Shown here: positions 11,067 to 21,700 of the stretch, one piece after another
Layout: each line of letters opens with the position of its first letter
How positions within the stretch are numbered: position 1 is the stretch's first letter
Assembly (NCBI GenBank): GCA_018398815.1
Contig: CM031607.1
Location: 85,136,422-85,200,421 of the forward strand
DNA length: 64,000 bases
Source of the DNA: Conus ventricosus
Taxonomy: Eukaryota > Mollusca > Gastropoda > Neogastropoda > Conidae
Direction: 5' to 3'
Program-made: the position numbers and the translations under genes
Notes under the pieces: model-generated
The model's database searches: none
What the model was told of the DNA's origin: nothing
The model's input: only the letters and a program-made list of their open reading frames with translations

Positions 11067-11499
11067 TGATGGTCACACCAGGTAAAACTTTGGATCAGAC
11101 CGTGGACAGCTTGCAGCCGCCGTAGAGCCCCGTGCTTGGGTCTCTGCATGCTTCGTGTTGCCGATTCATCTTCCTTTCCCATGGCAGGCCCGTTTAACAC
11201 ATTCCTCCCATGACATGTGTCTTTCTTCCCGCTTGTCAAACCAGAATTAAGCAATCGTCTTCCTAACACGGGGTCGCAGGAAAATTCTAGAACGACGTCG
11301 TCCAATTCCACACAGCAGCACACCCCATATCTGTTTGATGGAACACAACCTTTCGAAATGTTTATTTCAGTTTTGGATCTCGCAATCGTCTCTGCACCTG
11401 TCGCTTGTCAGAGTAGCGACATAACCCTTAACCACTCCCGTGTCAAAATCAGTGACAATTTTGTCTATAGCATGCTCCAGACTTGTGTCGATGTCCAAC
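11067..11499. other. unassigned sequence
   Basis: A 128-codon + frame starts at 11217 and runs into a CA microsatellite. It lacks any recognisable domain, and no splice-supported exon could be argued. No function assigned. Confidence 0.3.
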
Positions 11500-11600
11500 A
11501 CACACACACACACACCACACACACACACACACACACCACAAAACACACACAACACACACAACACAACAACACACCACACACACACACACACAAATGCGCG
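11500..11600. repeat. (CA)n microsatellite
   Basis: Interrupted CA repeat with CCA and AAC variants. Confidence 0.95.
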
Positions 11601-11879
11601 TGAGCGCACAAACACACACATTCTGCCTTCTGCCTGCCTGTCTGTTTGTCTGTCCCTCTCTCTCTTTCTCCTTCTGGGCTCCTTTTTTTCCCCTCCCTCC
11701 TTTTCTCCTTCACCTTCCTCTTGAAAACTATTTCAGTCCTGGGAGTAAATGTTCTAAAAGTTATTCCAATGGCATGAAATTGGACAATTTGGTTTTGATG
11801 CATAAAGTTCTCATCACTTATGAGTTGATTCACAAGTGGTAAATATTTCTCAAGCACTGAAAAACAGCGTTGGGACGTG

Positions 11880-11934
<55 letters not shown>

Positions 11935-12052
11935 GTGTTTTGGTGTGTGGGGTGTGTGTGTGTGTGTGTGGGGTGTGTGTGTGTGTGTGGTGTGTTGTGC
12001 GTGCGTGCGCGCGCGTGCGTGCGTGCGTGCGTGTGTGTGTGTGTGCGCGTAT
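11880..12052. repeat. (TG)n microsatellite ending in TGCG repeats
   Basis: TG repeat followed by an alternating TGCGTGCG tract (about 11998-12050). Confidence 0.95.
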
Positions 12053-12254
12053 ATTGAGTGCAGAATAATGGCAGAGCCAGCCGTTGCCGAAGCAGGGCAA
12101 ACAAAATGCCCTTGGGCAGTGAAAGTCAAGTAGAAGTGACGTGGGTTTTGTGACGCAAAAAGACGAGGTCATGGGGACCAGCCCTTGGATCTGATGACTG
12201 CTTGAACAATTCACTTTCCACCTAGGTCAGAGAGAGACACAGAGAAAAGAGGAG

Positions 12255-12350
12255 AGGGTACGGATACGGATGATTTAATCATTATTGGCCATAGCCCTTA
12301 ATGATGGGGTGGATTACACATCGACAAAAATGATATTGTAAGCATACTGA
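12255..12350 (-). repeat. short interspersed repeat, inverted copy of 63905-64000
   Basis: Reads in reverse complement as a sequence nearly identical to the last 96 bases of the window, sharing TGATTAAATCATCCGTATCC and TGTGTAATCCACACC-like blocks. Both copies abut a CT/GA microsatellite. Either an interspersed repeat or the outer edge of the inverted duplication. Confidence 0.6.
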
Positions 12351-12408
12351 GAGAGACCGGAGGGGGGGGGGGGGGCGGGAGACAGCGAGAGGGGAATCTG
12401 TGCACCCT

Positions 12409-12453
12409 GTGTGTGTATGCCATGTGCGTGTGTATGTGTGTGTGTGTGTGTTG

Positions 12454-12502
<49 letters not shown>

Positions 12503-12561
12503 TGAGTGTGCGCCCGCGCACGTGAATGTGTGTGTGTTTCTCTCTCCCTCTGTGTGTGTGT

Positions 12562-12625
<64 letters not shown>

Positions 12626-12645
12626 TGTGTGTGTGCGCGTTGCGA
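12409..12645. repeat. (TG)n microsatellite
   Basis: Two TG blocks separated by a CT-rich insert at 12538-12552. It is the left-arm counterpart of the CA tracts at 54833-55020 and 61549-61730. Confidence 0.95.
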
Positions 12646-12828
12646 CTAGCTCATGATAAACTATGACATTGCTGATTCCTGCTACTACGTATATTTTTGT
12701 TGTTATTATTCTTGCGTTTCTTTTTTTCGGTCTTACAATACCTTTGTTCGTCTGACAACCTCCCCCACCCCACCCCACCTCCACCTGTGCCACGTCCAGT
12801 CCTCTCACCTCTTGTTCTTCAACAACAG

Positions 12829-12966
12829 GGAGCCCAACGGTGCAAGGCAACTTGACTGTGGCCAAGGAAAACACTGATCATCGGACCTACTACAAACCCA
12901 AAGTCAAGTTCATCCACGCCCAGAAGGTCGAGCACTACGACAACAGTGGCTACTGCCGGATCACAG
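12829..12966 (+). CDS. exon A of the STAND-ankyrin gene, left copy
   Basis: A 138-bp internal exon bounded by a CAACAG acceptor (ending 12828) and a GT donor at 12967. It encodes about 46 residues including NLTVAKENTDHRTYYKPKVK and ending YCRIT. Both introns are phase 1. The final G joins the first AT of exon B at 18798 to make Asp, so the two exons splice in frame. The same exon occurs in two right-hand copies with few changes (for example SPTVQG here, NPTVRG there), and conservation of frame and both splice sites supports a real exon. The peptide is basic with several Tyr and has no domain I recognise. It may be a linker or juxtamembrane segment before the NTPase. Upstream exons were not identified. 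Confidence 0.7.
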
Positions 12967-14049
12967 GTACAGGAAAAACAACCCGCCACACGTGCATGCC
13001 AGACCAGGGTTAGATCTGATACCTGGAGAAGGTTATGTTTTCATTCGTGTCTGTTGGTTTTTCTGTCTGTCAGTACGATTATGACCAAACTAGAGAACCA
13101 GTTTCAGAGGAACTTGGTGGAAAGACAAAATATGGCCCAAGGTTTGATTCCGTCAGAGCCATTTCTATGTGTGGCCCATGACTGGCGCCTACCAGAGGTG
13201 GATTTGCTATGGGCTCAGCTGGGAAGACTGGAACCCCACAGTCAGGTTTCATCCACGAAACTGATTTGACTCTGAGAAAGTTGCTCAGATTTTCTTACCA
13301 ACACTGCAGGTATTCTCAGGCCTGGTTGACGCCATGGAATAGATGACGGAAGAAAGCATAGAGTAAAGGCCTGTCATGCAGTCTCATATAGGAATGGAAC
13401 TACAGAGTATCATTGTCATCATTCCCTTTCTTATCGATCAGCATAAAAAGGTTTCAGATTCTGTGGCCCTTCATGCCTTTCTCTCACAGTGACCTCACTT
13501 TTGAATTCCTCTCCATGTCTAGGCCCACGGTGAGTTCGTTCGTGTTGAGTTGATATAGGCTGCTTCATCAGGACTGTTGCTGGAATGACATGGTGGGGCT
13601 CTCCGGCGTGGCACACTCCCTCATGCTGGCTCTACGAGTAAGCAATTGTTGTCATCAGTAAGGGGCTTTGTAGATGGTACCATGTGTATGTTGGATCAGA
13701 GCAGACACCACTGAACAAACCGAAGTGACTATGCAGCAATACAGTGTCTTGTCTGGTATTGGCCTCACACTGAACGGACATTGACTTTCCGTGTGGACTT
13801 CCCGTGCCAGGACCATTACTGGACAAGGTGGAGAGTGACTGTGAAGGGACAGCTAGAATGACTATTGGTTAGGTAATATCACAGAAGTGCCACAGAAGAT
13901 GAGAGAGCAGGAAAAAACAAACCCATGGACATTTAGCTGTGGGTCTGCAGTGTGAGTGTGGATCAAAGAGCAGAATTAAGGCGTGGTCGACATTGTTTGC
14001 AGTCAGCAAGCTCCCGAGTGTCCTTGTTCAAGAGTCTAAGGAGAGCGTA
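12967..14049 (+). other. intron, 5' part (left copy)
   Basis: Non-coding and collinear in inverted orientation with 54507-53400. It includes a diverged member of the interspersed repeat also seen at 23690-24056 (AGCCAGCATGAG... and GTGATGTTCAGTGGTG... blocks). No exon is evident. Confidence 0.55.
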
Positions 14050-17000
14050 TGACGTTTCAATTACCAGTTATTATTTTGTTGGAGAATTTTTCGCATCTAT
14101 TGCAACTCGAAGATTGAAGTAGGCGGTCACTTCACGGTGAAAGCAATCTGTTGTTCGTCAGTCGAGTCAACGAGGACCACTTAAGCCATCTTGGGAATGA
14201 GAGTGTGAAACGATTTGAGGGTGGATAGGTGGCTGATCAAGCCGATGTGTGCATGGAATATGAGGAGAGAGCCTAGACAGAGAATGTAGCAGACGTCCTC
14301 TTGACTGCTGGTGTGGGCTTTTCCAGCCTGTCTCTTTTGTTGTACTGCTGTCCTCCTTTCTTCACATGAATTGGTGCCTTTGTGGTTAGTGTAGCGTCAT
14401 TTAGTTCGATCCATAGCACTTTGTTCCCATGGGTCAGGGTCAATATCAAACACTTTCACGGATGTTTTGAGAGTGTCTTTGAAGCGTTTCTTCTGATCTC
14501 CATGAGAACACACGCTTTGTTGCAGCTCACTTTAGAAGAGTCTCTTGGGTAGCCGGTGGTCAGGTATGCGAGCTACATGTCCATGGAAGCTGAGACAGCA
14601 TCAGGATGGTTGGATGCTAGGAAGGCCTGCTTGGTCAAGCACCCTATGGCTGGGATTTGTCCTGCCACTTGATGTTTAGCAATCGTCTGAGGCAGGTTGT
14701 GTGGAAGTGATTCAGCTTCTTGGCATGCCGTTGGTACACTGTCCACGTTTCACATGCATAAAGGAGTGTAGGGAGAACAACTGCTCTGTACACCATCAGG
14801 TTAGTCTCTAGGCTGATGCCTCTTCCATTTCAACCATTTATGTGCAGTCTCCCCAAAGTTGCTTTTGCAATTCTGACGCTCACCTCATCATCGATGGTGA
14901 CTTTCTGGGACAGTGTGCTCCCAAGGTATCCATCTTCCTGTGTTTGTGGTGAGACCGAACATGGTGCAGCTACAGGAAACTTGTCGATGCTGCACTGCAT
15001 GTCAGTTTTAGAGCCAGCATTGAGGGTGAAGTCTTTAGCAAACTGCAAGTCCCGATGATGTCTGTCAGAACTTTAGTTTTTGCCTCGAGCCTCTTGAGGT
15101 TGAACAGATTTCCGTCTGTTCTGAATCTGATGTGGATGTCTTTCTCTGGAGGCATAAAGGAACATGGTGCTGAACAGAGTGGACGACCAAACACAGTGGA
15201 GAACAGGACAGCATTTTGTTCCTGACATCTTTTGTGGCAAATTCTTTATTAATGGTGCCTGTCTTTCCTACAACCGCGCTGGCTTTCTGGCAAATGCTGT
15301 TTTTAAAGGTATGTTGTAAGGTGGTTAAGCAAAATCCTGGCAAGTGCCTTTTCCTGCTGTGAAAATGAGGGATATGCCTCTGTGGTTGTCACAAGCCTGG
15401 ATGTTCCCTTTGTGCGTGTACAAATGGATAATGGATGCATCTTTGAACTCCTGAGGGATCGTCTCCCCTTGCCACATCAAAAGAAACAAATGATGAAGCT
15501 GTTCAGTCAGAGATGTGCCACCATCTTTGTAAACCTCAGCTGGTATGGAGTCTGAGCCAGGAGCGTTGCCACTGGACAGCAAACATATCACTTCTGGGTC
15601 TCCAAGAGGGTTGGTGGTTCATCCGTTTCTTCGTTGATGGACACTTAAAGGAGCCGGTCAGTGGCTTTGTTATTGATGGATAATGGGCGGTTTAGTACGT
15701 TGTTGGCTTTGTTATTGATGGATAATGGGCGGTTTAGTACGTTGTTGGCTTTGTTATTGATGGATAATGGGCGGTTTAGTACGTTGTTGGCTTTGTTATT
15801 GATGGATAATGGGCGGTTTAGTGCGTTGTTGGCTTGTTATTGATGGATAATGGGCGGTTTAGTGCGTTGTTGGCTTTGTTATTGATGGATAATGGGCGGT
15901 TTAGTGCGTTGTTGGCTTTGTTATTGATGGATAATGGGCGGTTTAGTGCGTTGTTGGCTTTGTTATTGATGGATAATGGGCGGTTTAGTACGTTGTTGGC
16001 TTTGTTATTGATGGATAAATGGGCGGTTTAGTACGTTGTTGGCTTTGTTATTGATGGATAATGGGCGGTTTAGTACGTTGTTGGCTTTGTTATTGATGGA
16101 TAATGGGCGGTTTAGTACGTTGTTGGCTTTGTTATTGATGGATAATGGGCGGTTTAGTACGTTGTTGAAGTGCTCAGACCAGCGTTCGTATCAGCGCTGA
16201 GCCGAGGGGATGATCATGACGATGTTGGTCTATAAACGTCTTTTAAGGCATCATAGAAATTCTACATGTCATGCCTGTCAGCAAATCATCGGATCTCATC
16301 AGCCTGGTTGCTCAGCCATGTGTCTTGCATCTTTCATAGTTTCTCTTTAACTGTTCTGCGCATGTTGTTCAATGCATCTTTTCTAGAGTAGACTTGGTGT
16401 CACTGAGGTAAGCTTCATGCAGATGTTTCCTGTCTGGTAGCTGCTGCATGTCATTGCAGTCCTCATCAAACCAGTCCTTGTGTTTCTTGGCTGCTGGCCC
16501 CAAGATCTCTGTAGCAGTGTTATAAACCTGTTTTCTGAAGGTCGATCAGTTGGCTTTTACATTCCAGTTGTCTAGAGAGGCAGATTCCAGGCGTTCCTTC
16601 AGCTGTCTACAAACGACTGCTTGGTTCTGGAGCCATCTTTCCTTGCGGGTGTCTCTTGGGTTGGATCCAGTGTTAAGCTTGTTCATCAAAAATGGTATTC
16701 AGTCCTGCACCCAGCAACGCACATTGATTTTGTGACTCTCGCATCCTGCCTACCCCTCTTCCTGACAATGACATAATCAATGAAATGCCAGTGCTTGGAC
16801 TGGGGATGCATCCATGATGTCCTGTTTTGGGTAGGGAGGCAGAAGACTGTTGGTGATCAGCAGTTCATGCTCAGCACAGGTCTGGAGCAGCAGGAGACCG
16901 TTGTAGTTGCAGTGGCCAATTCTATGTTTGCGATGGCACCTTCCCTGGAGTCGCTGTTCAAATCACCAAGGATGGCTAGCCCATCTGCTTTCAGAACAGC

Positions 17001-17720
17001 AGCAATGACAGAGTGAAGATCCTCATAGGATTCTCCTCCACGTCATCTGGGATGGTCACGGTCGGCACATAGGCGCTGATAATTGTCAGGTGCTTCTTTC
17101 CAAATGACAAGGGGAGTTTCTTGGCAATGAGCCTGCTGTTCATTCTCTTTGGAGGTCCTGCTAGCTTACCAACAAGAACTGTCTTCACTGCAATGCCGAC
17201 ACCAGACTCTCGTCGCTGTTCACTTCCTCTTCCGCTCCGCAGTAAAGCCAGAGACCCTTTCACAAAGTTTGTCATGTCCCACAAGCAGGGTCTCAGTCAA
17301 GGTTGCGATCTCGTTGTTTTCCCGGATGAGTTCTTTTCAGTTGGAGCTGTTCTCTCTGAGGTCTGTTTGCATCGTCTCTATCCAGAATGGTAGGCACGTT
17401 CCATTTGCTATGGAAGATAGGACAATCTTTGTCTTTTTCTTCTTTGAGTTTTGACTGCTGTTATAGAGCTCCAGCTGCAGTAGGCTGGCTAGGCAAAAAT
17501 GGACCAGGCGATGTTAAGGACACCTTTTCTAGCCCCTTCCTCATGCTATGGAGGTGAGCAGTACTATCCTAAAAAGGGCTGCTCAGTCGCTCAGGTGGCT
17601 ACCCAACTCCACCGCTGCTCTGGTTCAGTGGAGAACGACCTATAGCCTGAGACACCTCTGTGCAGATTTGCAGTAATGGCTGCCAGTGTGCCCACCCCTG
17701 CCGCTTCATTGCTTGCCCAT
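14050..17720 (-). mobile_element. APE-type non-LTR retrotransposon, degenerate, inside the intron (left copy)
   Basis: Read on the - strand the order is: 5' leader (about 17720-17450), apurinic-type endonuclease fragments (about 17400-16750, with GKLAGPPK and LSFGKKHLTIISAYVPT), a linker holding the 42-bp minisatellite, reverse transcriptase fragments (15591-15000, with GNAPGSDSIPAEVY and FKDASIIHLY) and the RT C-terminus (about 15048-14830, with DGYLGSTLSQKVTIDDEVSV). Frames shift repeatedly. This type is abundant in molluscs and fish. I place it among RTE/CR1-like elements without certainty. The left copy keeps the RT C-terminal ~0.95 kb (14100-15060) that both right-hand copies lack. Confidence 0.75.
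15661..16168 (-). repeat. 42-bp in-frame minisatellite in the retrotransposon ORF, 12 copies
   Basis: Twelve nearly perfect 42-bp units. On the retrotransposon coding strand each unit encodes the 14 residues NNVLNRPLSINNKA, so length changes keep the frame. Single-base differences (TACG/TGCG) divide the units into two blocks, and one unit has an extra A (about 16017) while another lacks a base or two near 15834. The right-hand copies hold only four units. Confidence 0.9.
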
Positions 17721-18407
17721 CATCACAGAACTTGGGGACGAGATGAAGAGAAAAGGACGATAATGAGAGTCCCTTGCAGAGTGACTTTGTTCAAAGTTAG
17801 GAGGAGCTGCACGATGTGTCGACCTCACTCTCTCGTCCAGAATCATGTGAGCGTAGCAGCAAGACAGGGTTAAGACGGCTGGAGACAGAGTCGGATGCCG
17901 TGAGTGACCATTGTGTCTCACCATGCTCTATGCACTCCACTATGCATTGCCGGGAGTTGCCTTTTTGTGTGTTGAATCAGTTTGTGATTTCCTCTGCGCT
18001 GTCTGTCATGTCCAGTCTCACAAACGTAGGAAGACAAGTTCTATCTCACCGTCGGCTACCTTCACCTGGTTCTGACAGCATGCCAAAGCAGGTGTGGTAT
18101 TGCTGTTGCATGCTAACAGCTTCGGAGAGCCACAGGTGAGAGCTGAGTGCCAAGAAAGAAGGCGAGGACAGGAATAACAATGATAATAAGATGGTGTATA
18201 TACGTAGATAGAGGAAAGATACACAGATAGACAAATAGATCGCTCAATCAATCGATCGATAGATAGATACATATTCTATAAACTCTACGTTTACAATCAT
18301 CATTTTTGATTTGTTTGAAATGAAATATCAAACAAACCTGTTCATGTCAAATTATTTAATTTATTGTTTATTTCATATCCTTATTTCATTATTGAGTTTA
18401 CGTTTTT

Positions 18408-18411
<4 letters not shown>
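17721..18411 (+). other. intron, 3' part (left copy)
   Basis: Non-coding; mirrors 50990-50300 inverted. Contains short GATA/GATC-type simple sequence near 18200-18270. No gene supported. Confidence 0.5.

Positions 18412-18488
<77 letters not shown>
18412..18488. repeat. (CT)n microsatellite
   Basis: Pure CT dinucleotide repeat immediately followed by a hairpin. The right-hand counterparts are GA tracts at 50221-50290 and 56936-57009. Confidence 0.95.
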
Positions 18489-18490
<2 letters not shown>

Positions 18491-18492
18491 AC

Positions 18493-18566
18493 TTCAGTCT
18501 AAGGAACACGTATATGTCTCTTATACGTACGTTATAAGAGACGTATACGTGCTCCTTAGACTGAAA
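18493..18566. repeat. 74-bp palindrome beside the (CT)n tract
   Basis: TTCAGTCTAAGGAACACGTA pairs with TACGTGCTCCTTAGACTGAA, with a stem of about 33 bp around the centre ACGTACGT. The same hairpin at 50146-50217 and 56861-56933 is more diverged in its centre. It lies about 230 bp upstream of the exon B acceptor. Probably a tiny foldback element. Confidence 0.8.
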
Positions 18567-18797
18567 TGATCTGAGCCCATGACAAGAGTTGTAGGTTCTG
18601 CTGTATTCTCCTTCGCCCAAAACAGGCAAAAGAATTAAACTTCTTTAAATTGTTAAATGGTTTAAACTGCTGACTGAAGTCAGAGAGAAATACAATAAGG
18701 AAGGAAAACGAGGGACAGACCCACTTCATTGATACTGCCTTGCTTACACATAAAGTATTCGGTCTTTGTTTCATACCCACATGTGTGTTTGTTCCAG

Positions 18798-21700
18798 ATC
18801 AAAGCAGAGAGGAAATTCTTATCGACCAGTCCACATTTGTCAAAACGGCCTTCTTTCACCAGTGCCTGGATTTCGTGCAGGAAAACCGCATCGCCATCTT
18901 AACGGGTCCTAAAGGCTCTGGCAAATCTGCAATGGCCAAAGCTTTGCTGCGCCATTTTCAAGAAAATGATCGCTCCCCTCTGGTCGTCAAAAGGCGTGCA
19001 GAATGGCGTAATTACGTAGGAGGACAAAACCAGATGCAAGCGGTCCTTCTGGAAGATATCTTTGGTTCAGACCAGTACGATCCAAAACTGTTCCAAAAGT
19101 GGTGTGGTTTAATCCCGCTTATGAAAAGATATGCTGAAAGAGGCACATATTTCGTGATCATAACCCTCAGAACTGAAGTAAAGGAGCAGATGGCACAGAA
19201 AGCGGAAGGTGACAATTTACTTAAAGACTTGCCTTGCACTGACATGGGAAAGAACTCGTTCACTGATCCGGAAAAGGCAGATATATTGAGAAGGCACTGG
19301 GGGCAAATGGGAAAACATTTTGCATGTATGGCCCTTGGAAAATACTGGGCTTGACAAAAAGGGCCCTTTTTTCCACCCCGGGTTTTTTTCAGTTTTGCTC
19401 GGATGCAGTGCAGCCCAAGTATCTCCTCGCAGTGAAAAGAACAACAGCACAGATCCGTTTTTTAAACCTGCTGTCAGTGGGGAAACCGAAACCCGTTTGT
19501 GAGGGGGGGGGAAGGGCGAAGAAAAAAAACAAATCGTTTTGCAAACGAGGGTGGAAAAAAACCGGAATTTGCAAGCAAAGAAGGAACGGTTTTAGCAACC
19601 TTTTTTGAATGGGGTGGGCCTTGGGGTAAATGACGGAGGCCGCCTCCCCACGTTTGCTTTGTACAAGGTCAGTGGGTTCTGTCCGGGCTCCCAAAAAAGG
19701 CGCTGGGGAAAAAGGGCGGAGTAAAAAGGGTGGACGCGTTTACAAGATGTCCCATGGGCTGTTGCCATTGTGCTGCTTTGTTTGATGAAATGTCGCATGA
19801 AGCCACAGACTTGTTTGGTACACTCCCTGCATGTTGCCTGTCGCTTTAGGGGGGCTGACTCGGGTTTAAAACGCTTTAAGCCCGGAGCAAGGTTTTAGCA
19901 GATGTAAAAAAAGGCAAATTTATTGCAATTTTTTTGTGCGTGTGTTTATGCAAAAAAAACTCAGCATTCTATTGAACATGGGGCGCGTTCATGCTAATGA
20001 TCACCAAAAAAAAATCAACGCCTCGCTGTTTGAGCCAACTGGGGGACCAGTGTGTTTTTGTACTTCTTTTTTTGGTGCCAGAAAAATGGGAAAAATGGGG
20101 GGGCCACCCTGCGCGGCGGGGCGGCAAAAAGCATGTTAATAGCCCCCAAAAACCCGGCGCCCCCGGGAATTTAGGCTCCCCTTTCCCACGGAGCAAAAGG
20201 CCTCTGCAAGTTGGCCAATCTGAAAAAACAAAGTAACATCGTGCCACAAACATTGCAAGAGGAACCCTGGCCCCCCGATCCCCAAAAGGGACCCGGACTG
20301 AGAGCCCCCAACAATGGACCTGGTTAGATTTTTATGCCCCAGCCCGACTACACACCCCCGGCAGTAAACAAGGTCTTGGGCAGTTTTGGAAAGGTTTTGC
20401 TCGGTTTAAAGCCCAAAGTCAGTCCACTGATAATGATGGCTTACATCTCCCCAGAGCTACCCAAAGGGAAAACAGTCGAATCATGAAGCTGGGATTAAAT
20501 AAGCAGTGCGTCAATGCCGCAAGAAAGACCAAACACACCACTTTTTTGGCCCGGCTGAGGTGACAAGGAGTCTTTGTTTCGCTTGATAACGGGCAGTATC
20601 AACCTGAGGCACAAGGATGTTACACCCCTGCATACCGCTTCAAGAAGGTCACAAGACATCGTGCAGCTCCTGCTTCAAAAAAAACAAAGACAGACATAAA
20701 GAACAGTAAATATGGCACAGCACTGCATGCAGCATCAAGAAAGGTGACACTGAAATCGTCAGCATTTCTTCTGGAGCATGGCCTGGACATCACAGCAAGG
20801 GACAACAGAGATGCAACACCGCTGCATGATGCGTCATTCTATGGCTACACTGATGTTGTTGTGATGCTTCTGAATCACGGTGCTGATATTAATGCCAAAA
20901 CTGCTGATGGAGATACACCCTTCATTTGGCTTGTGAAAAGGAAACATCCTCACGACAAAAGCTCTCGTTAATCACGGTTCATCTGGAATGTGTGCAAATA
21001 ATACAGCTACACACATTCTTAAACTTGTCAGATGGATGAAGCACTCATCGGTGAGCCTCTTTCAAGATCAGGTTGCAGACAGGCTAGATTCAACATCAAA
21101 GCAGCGAGAAAGCATAACAGTCGTGTGCAAAGGGAAGAAGTATTTGTTGAAAACAAAGTCAACATCAACGCTGCAATAACAGGAAAGAGACACCACTGCA
21201 TGTTGTATCTAGACAGGGAGACACAGAACTGATGGATATCTGCTCAGTAATGGGGCAACTGCTGACGTGTTAAATGAGTGCCAGGAGACTCCCTTCCACC
21301 TCGCTTGCAAGCAAGGTCACGTTGACGCCATGAAGGTCTTACTACATTTTGGAGGAAAAAAATGTGTGAGAGCTAAAGATGAATTTGCTCATACGCTTCT
21401 GCAATTTAACTTTGAAAACTGACGATGTTTCACTTCTTTCCAAACTTTTAGAAAGTGGAATCACTGTCGATGATATTGACAACAAGGACAAACTGTTCTG
21501 CATCACGCTTGCCACAAAAAACCAGCCTAAATTACTGAATTTTTTTTTGGAGGCAGGTGCACAACCTCTTCACAGGATTATGAAGGAAACACACCCCTGC
21601 ATGAAGCCTGCAGAAAAGATCACGCTGAAATAGCTGCTCTTCTGTTGACGCATGGCTGTGAATGTGATACAACAAACAACAAAGGCTGCACGGCCTTGCT

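Noticed and set aside
11217..11603. Candidate coding exon of 128 codons
   Set aside because: No recognisable domain, ends in microsatellite, no conserved counterpart in the other arm.
15661..16031. Repeat peptide frames MALLLMDNGRFSTLLA on the + strand
   Set aside because: Antisense to the retrotransposon; the 42-bp unit is open in several frames because its length is a multiple of three.
15661..16168. CRISPR-like array of regular repeats
   Set aside because: No unique spacers; units are contiguous and the sequence is eukaryotic.
17706..17924. Small frames near exon B such as 17706-17924 and 50773-50991
   Set aside because: They are antisense or intronic, not conserved in frame between copies, and overlap the retrotransposon leader.
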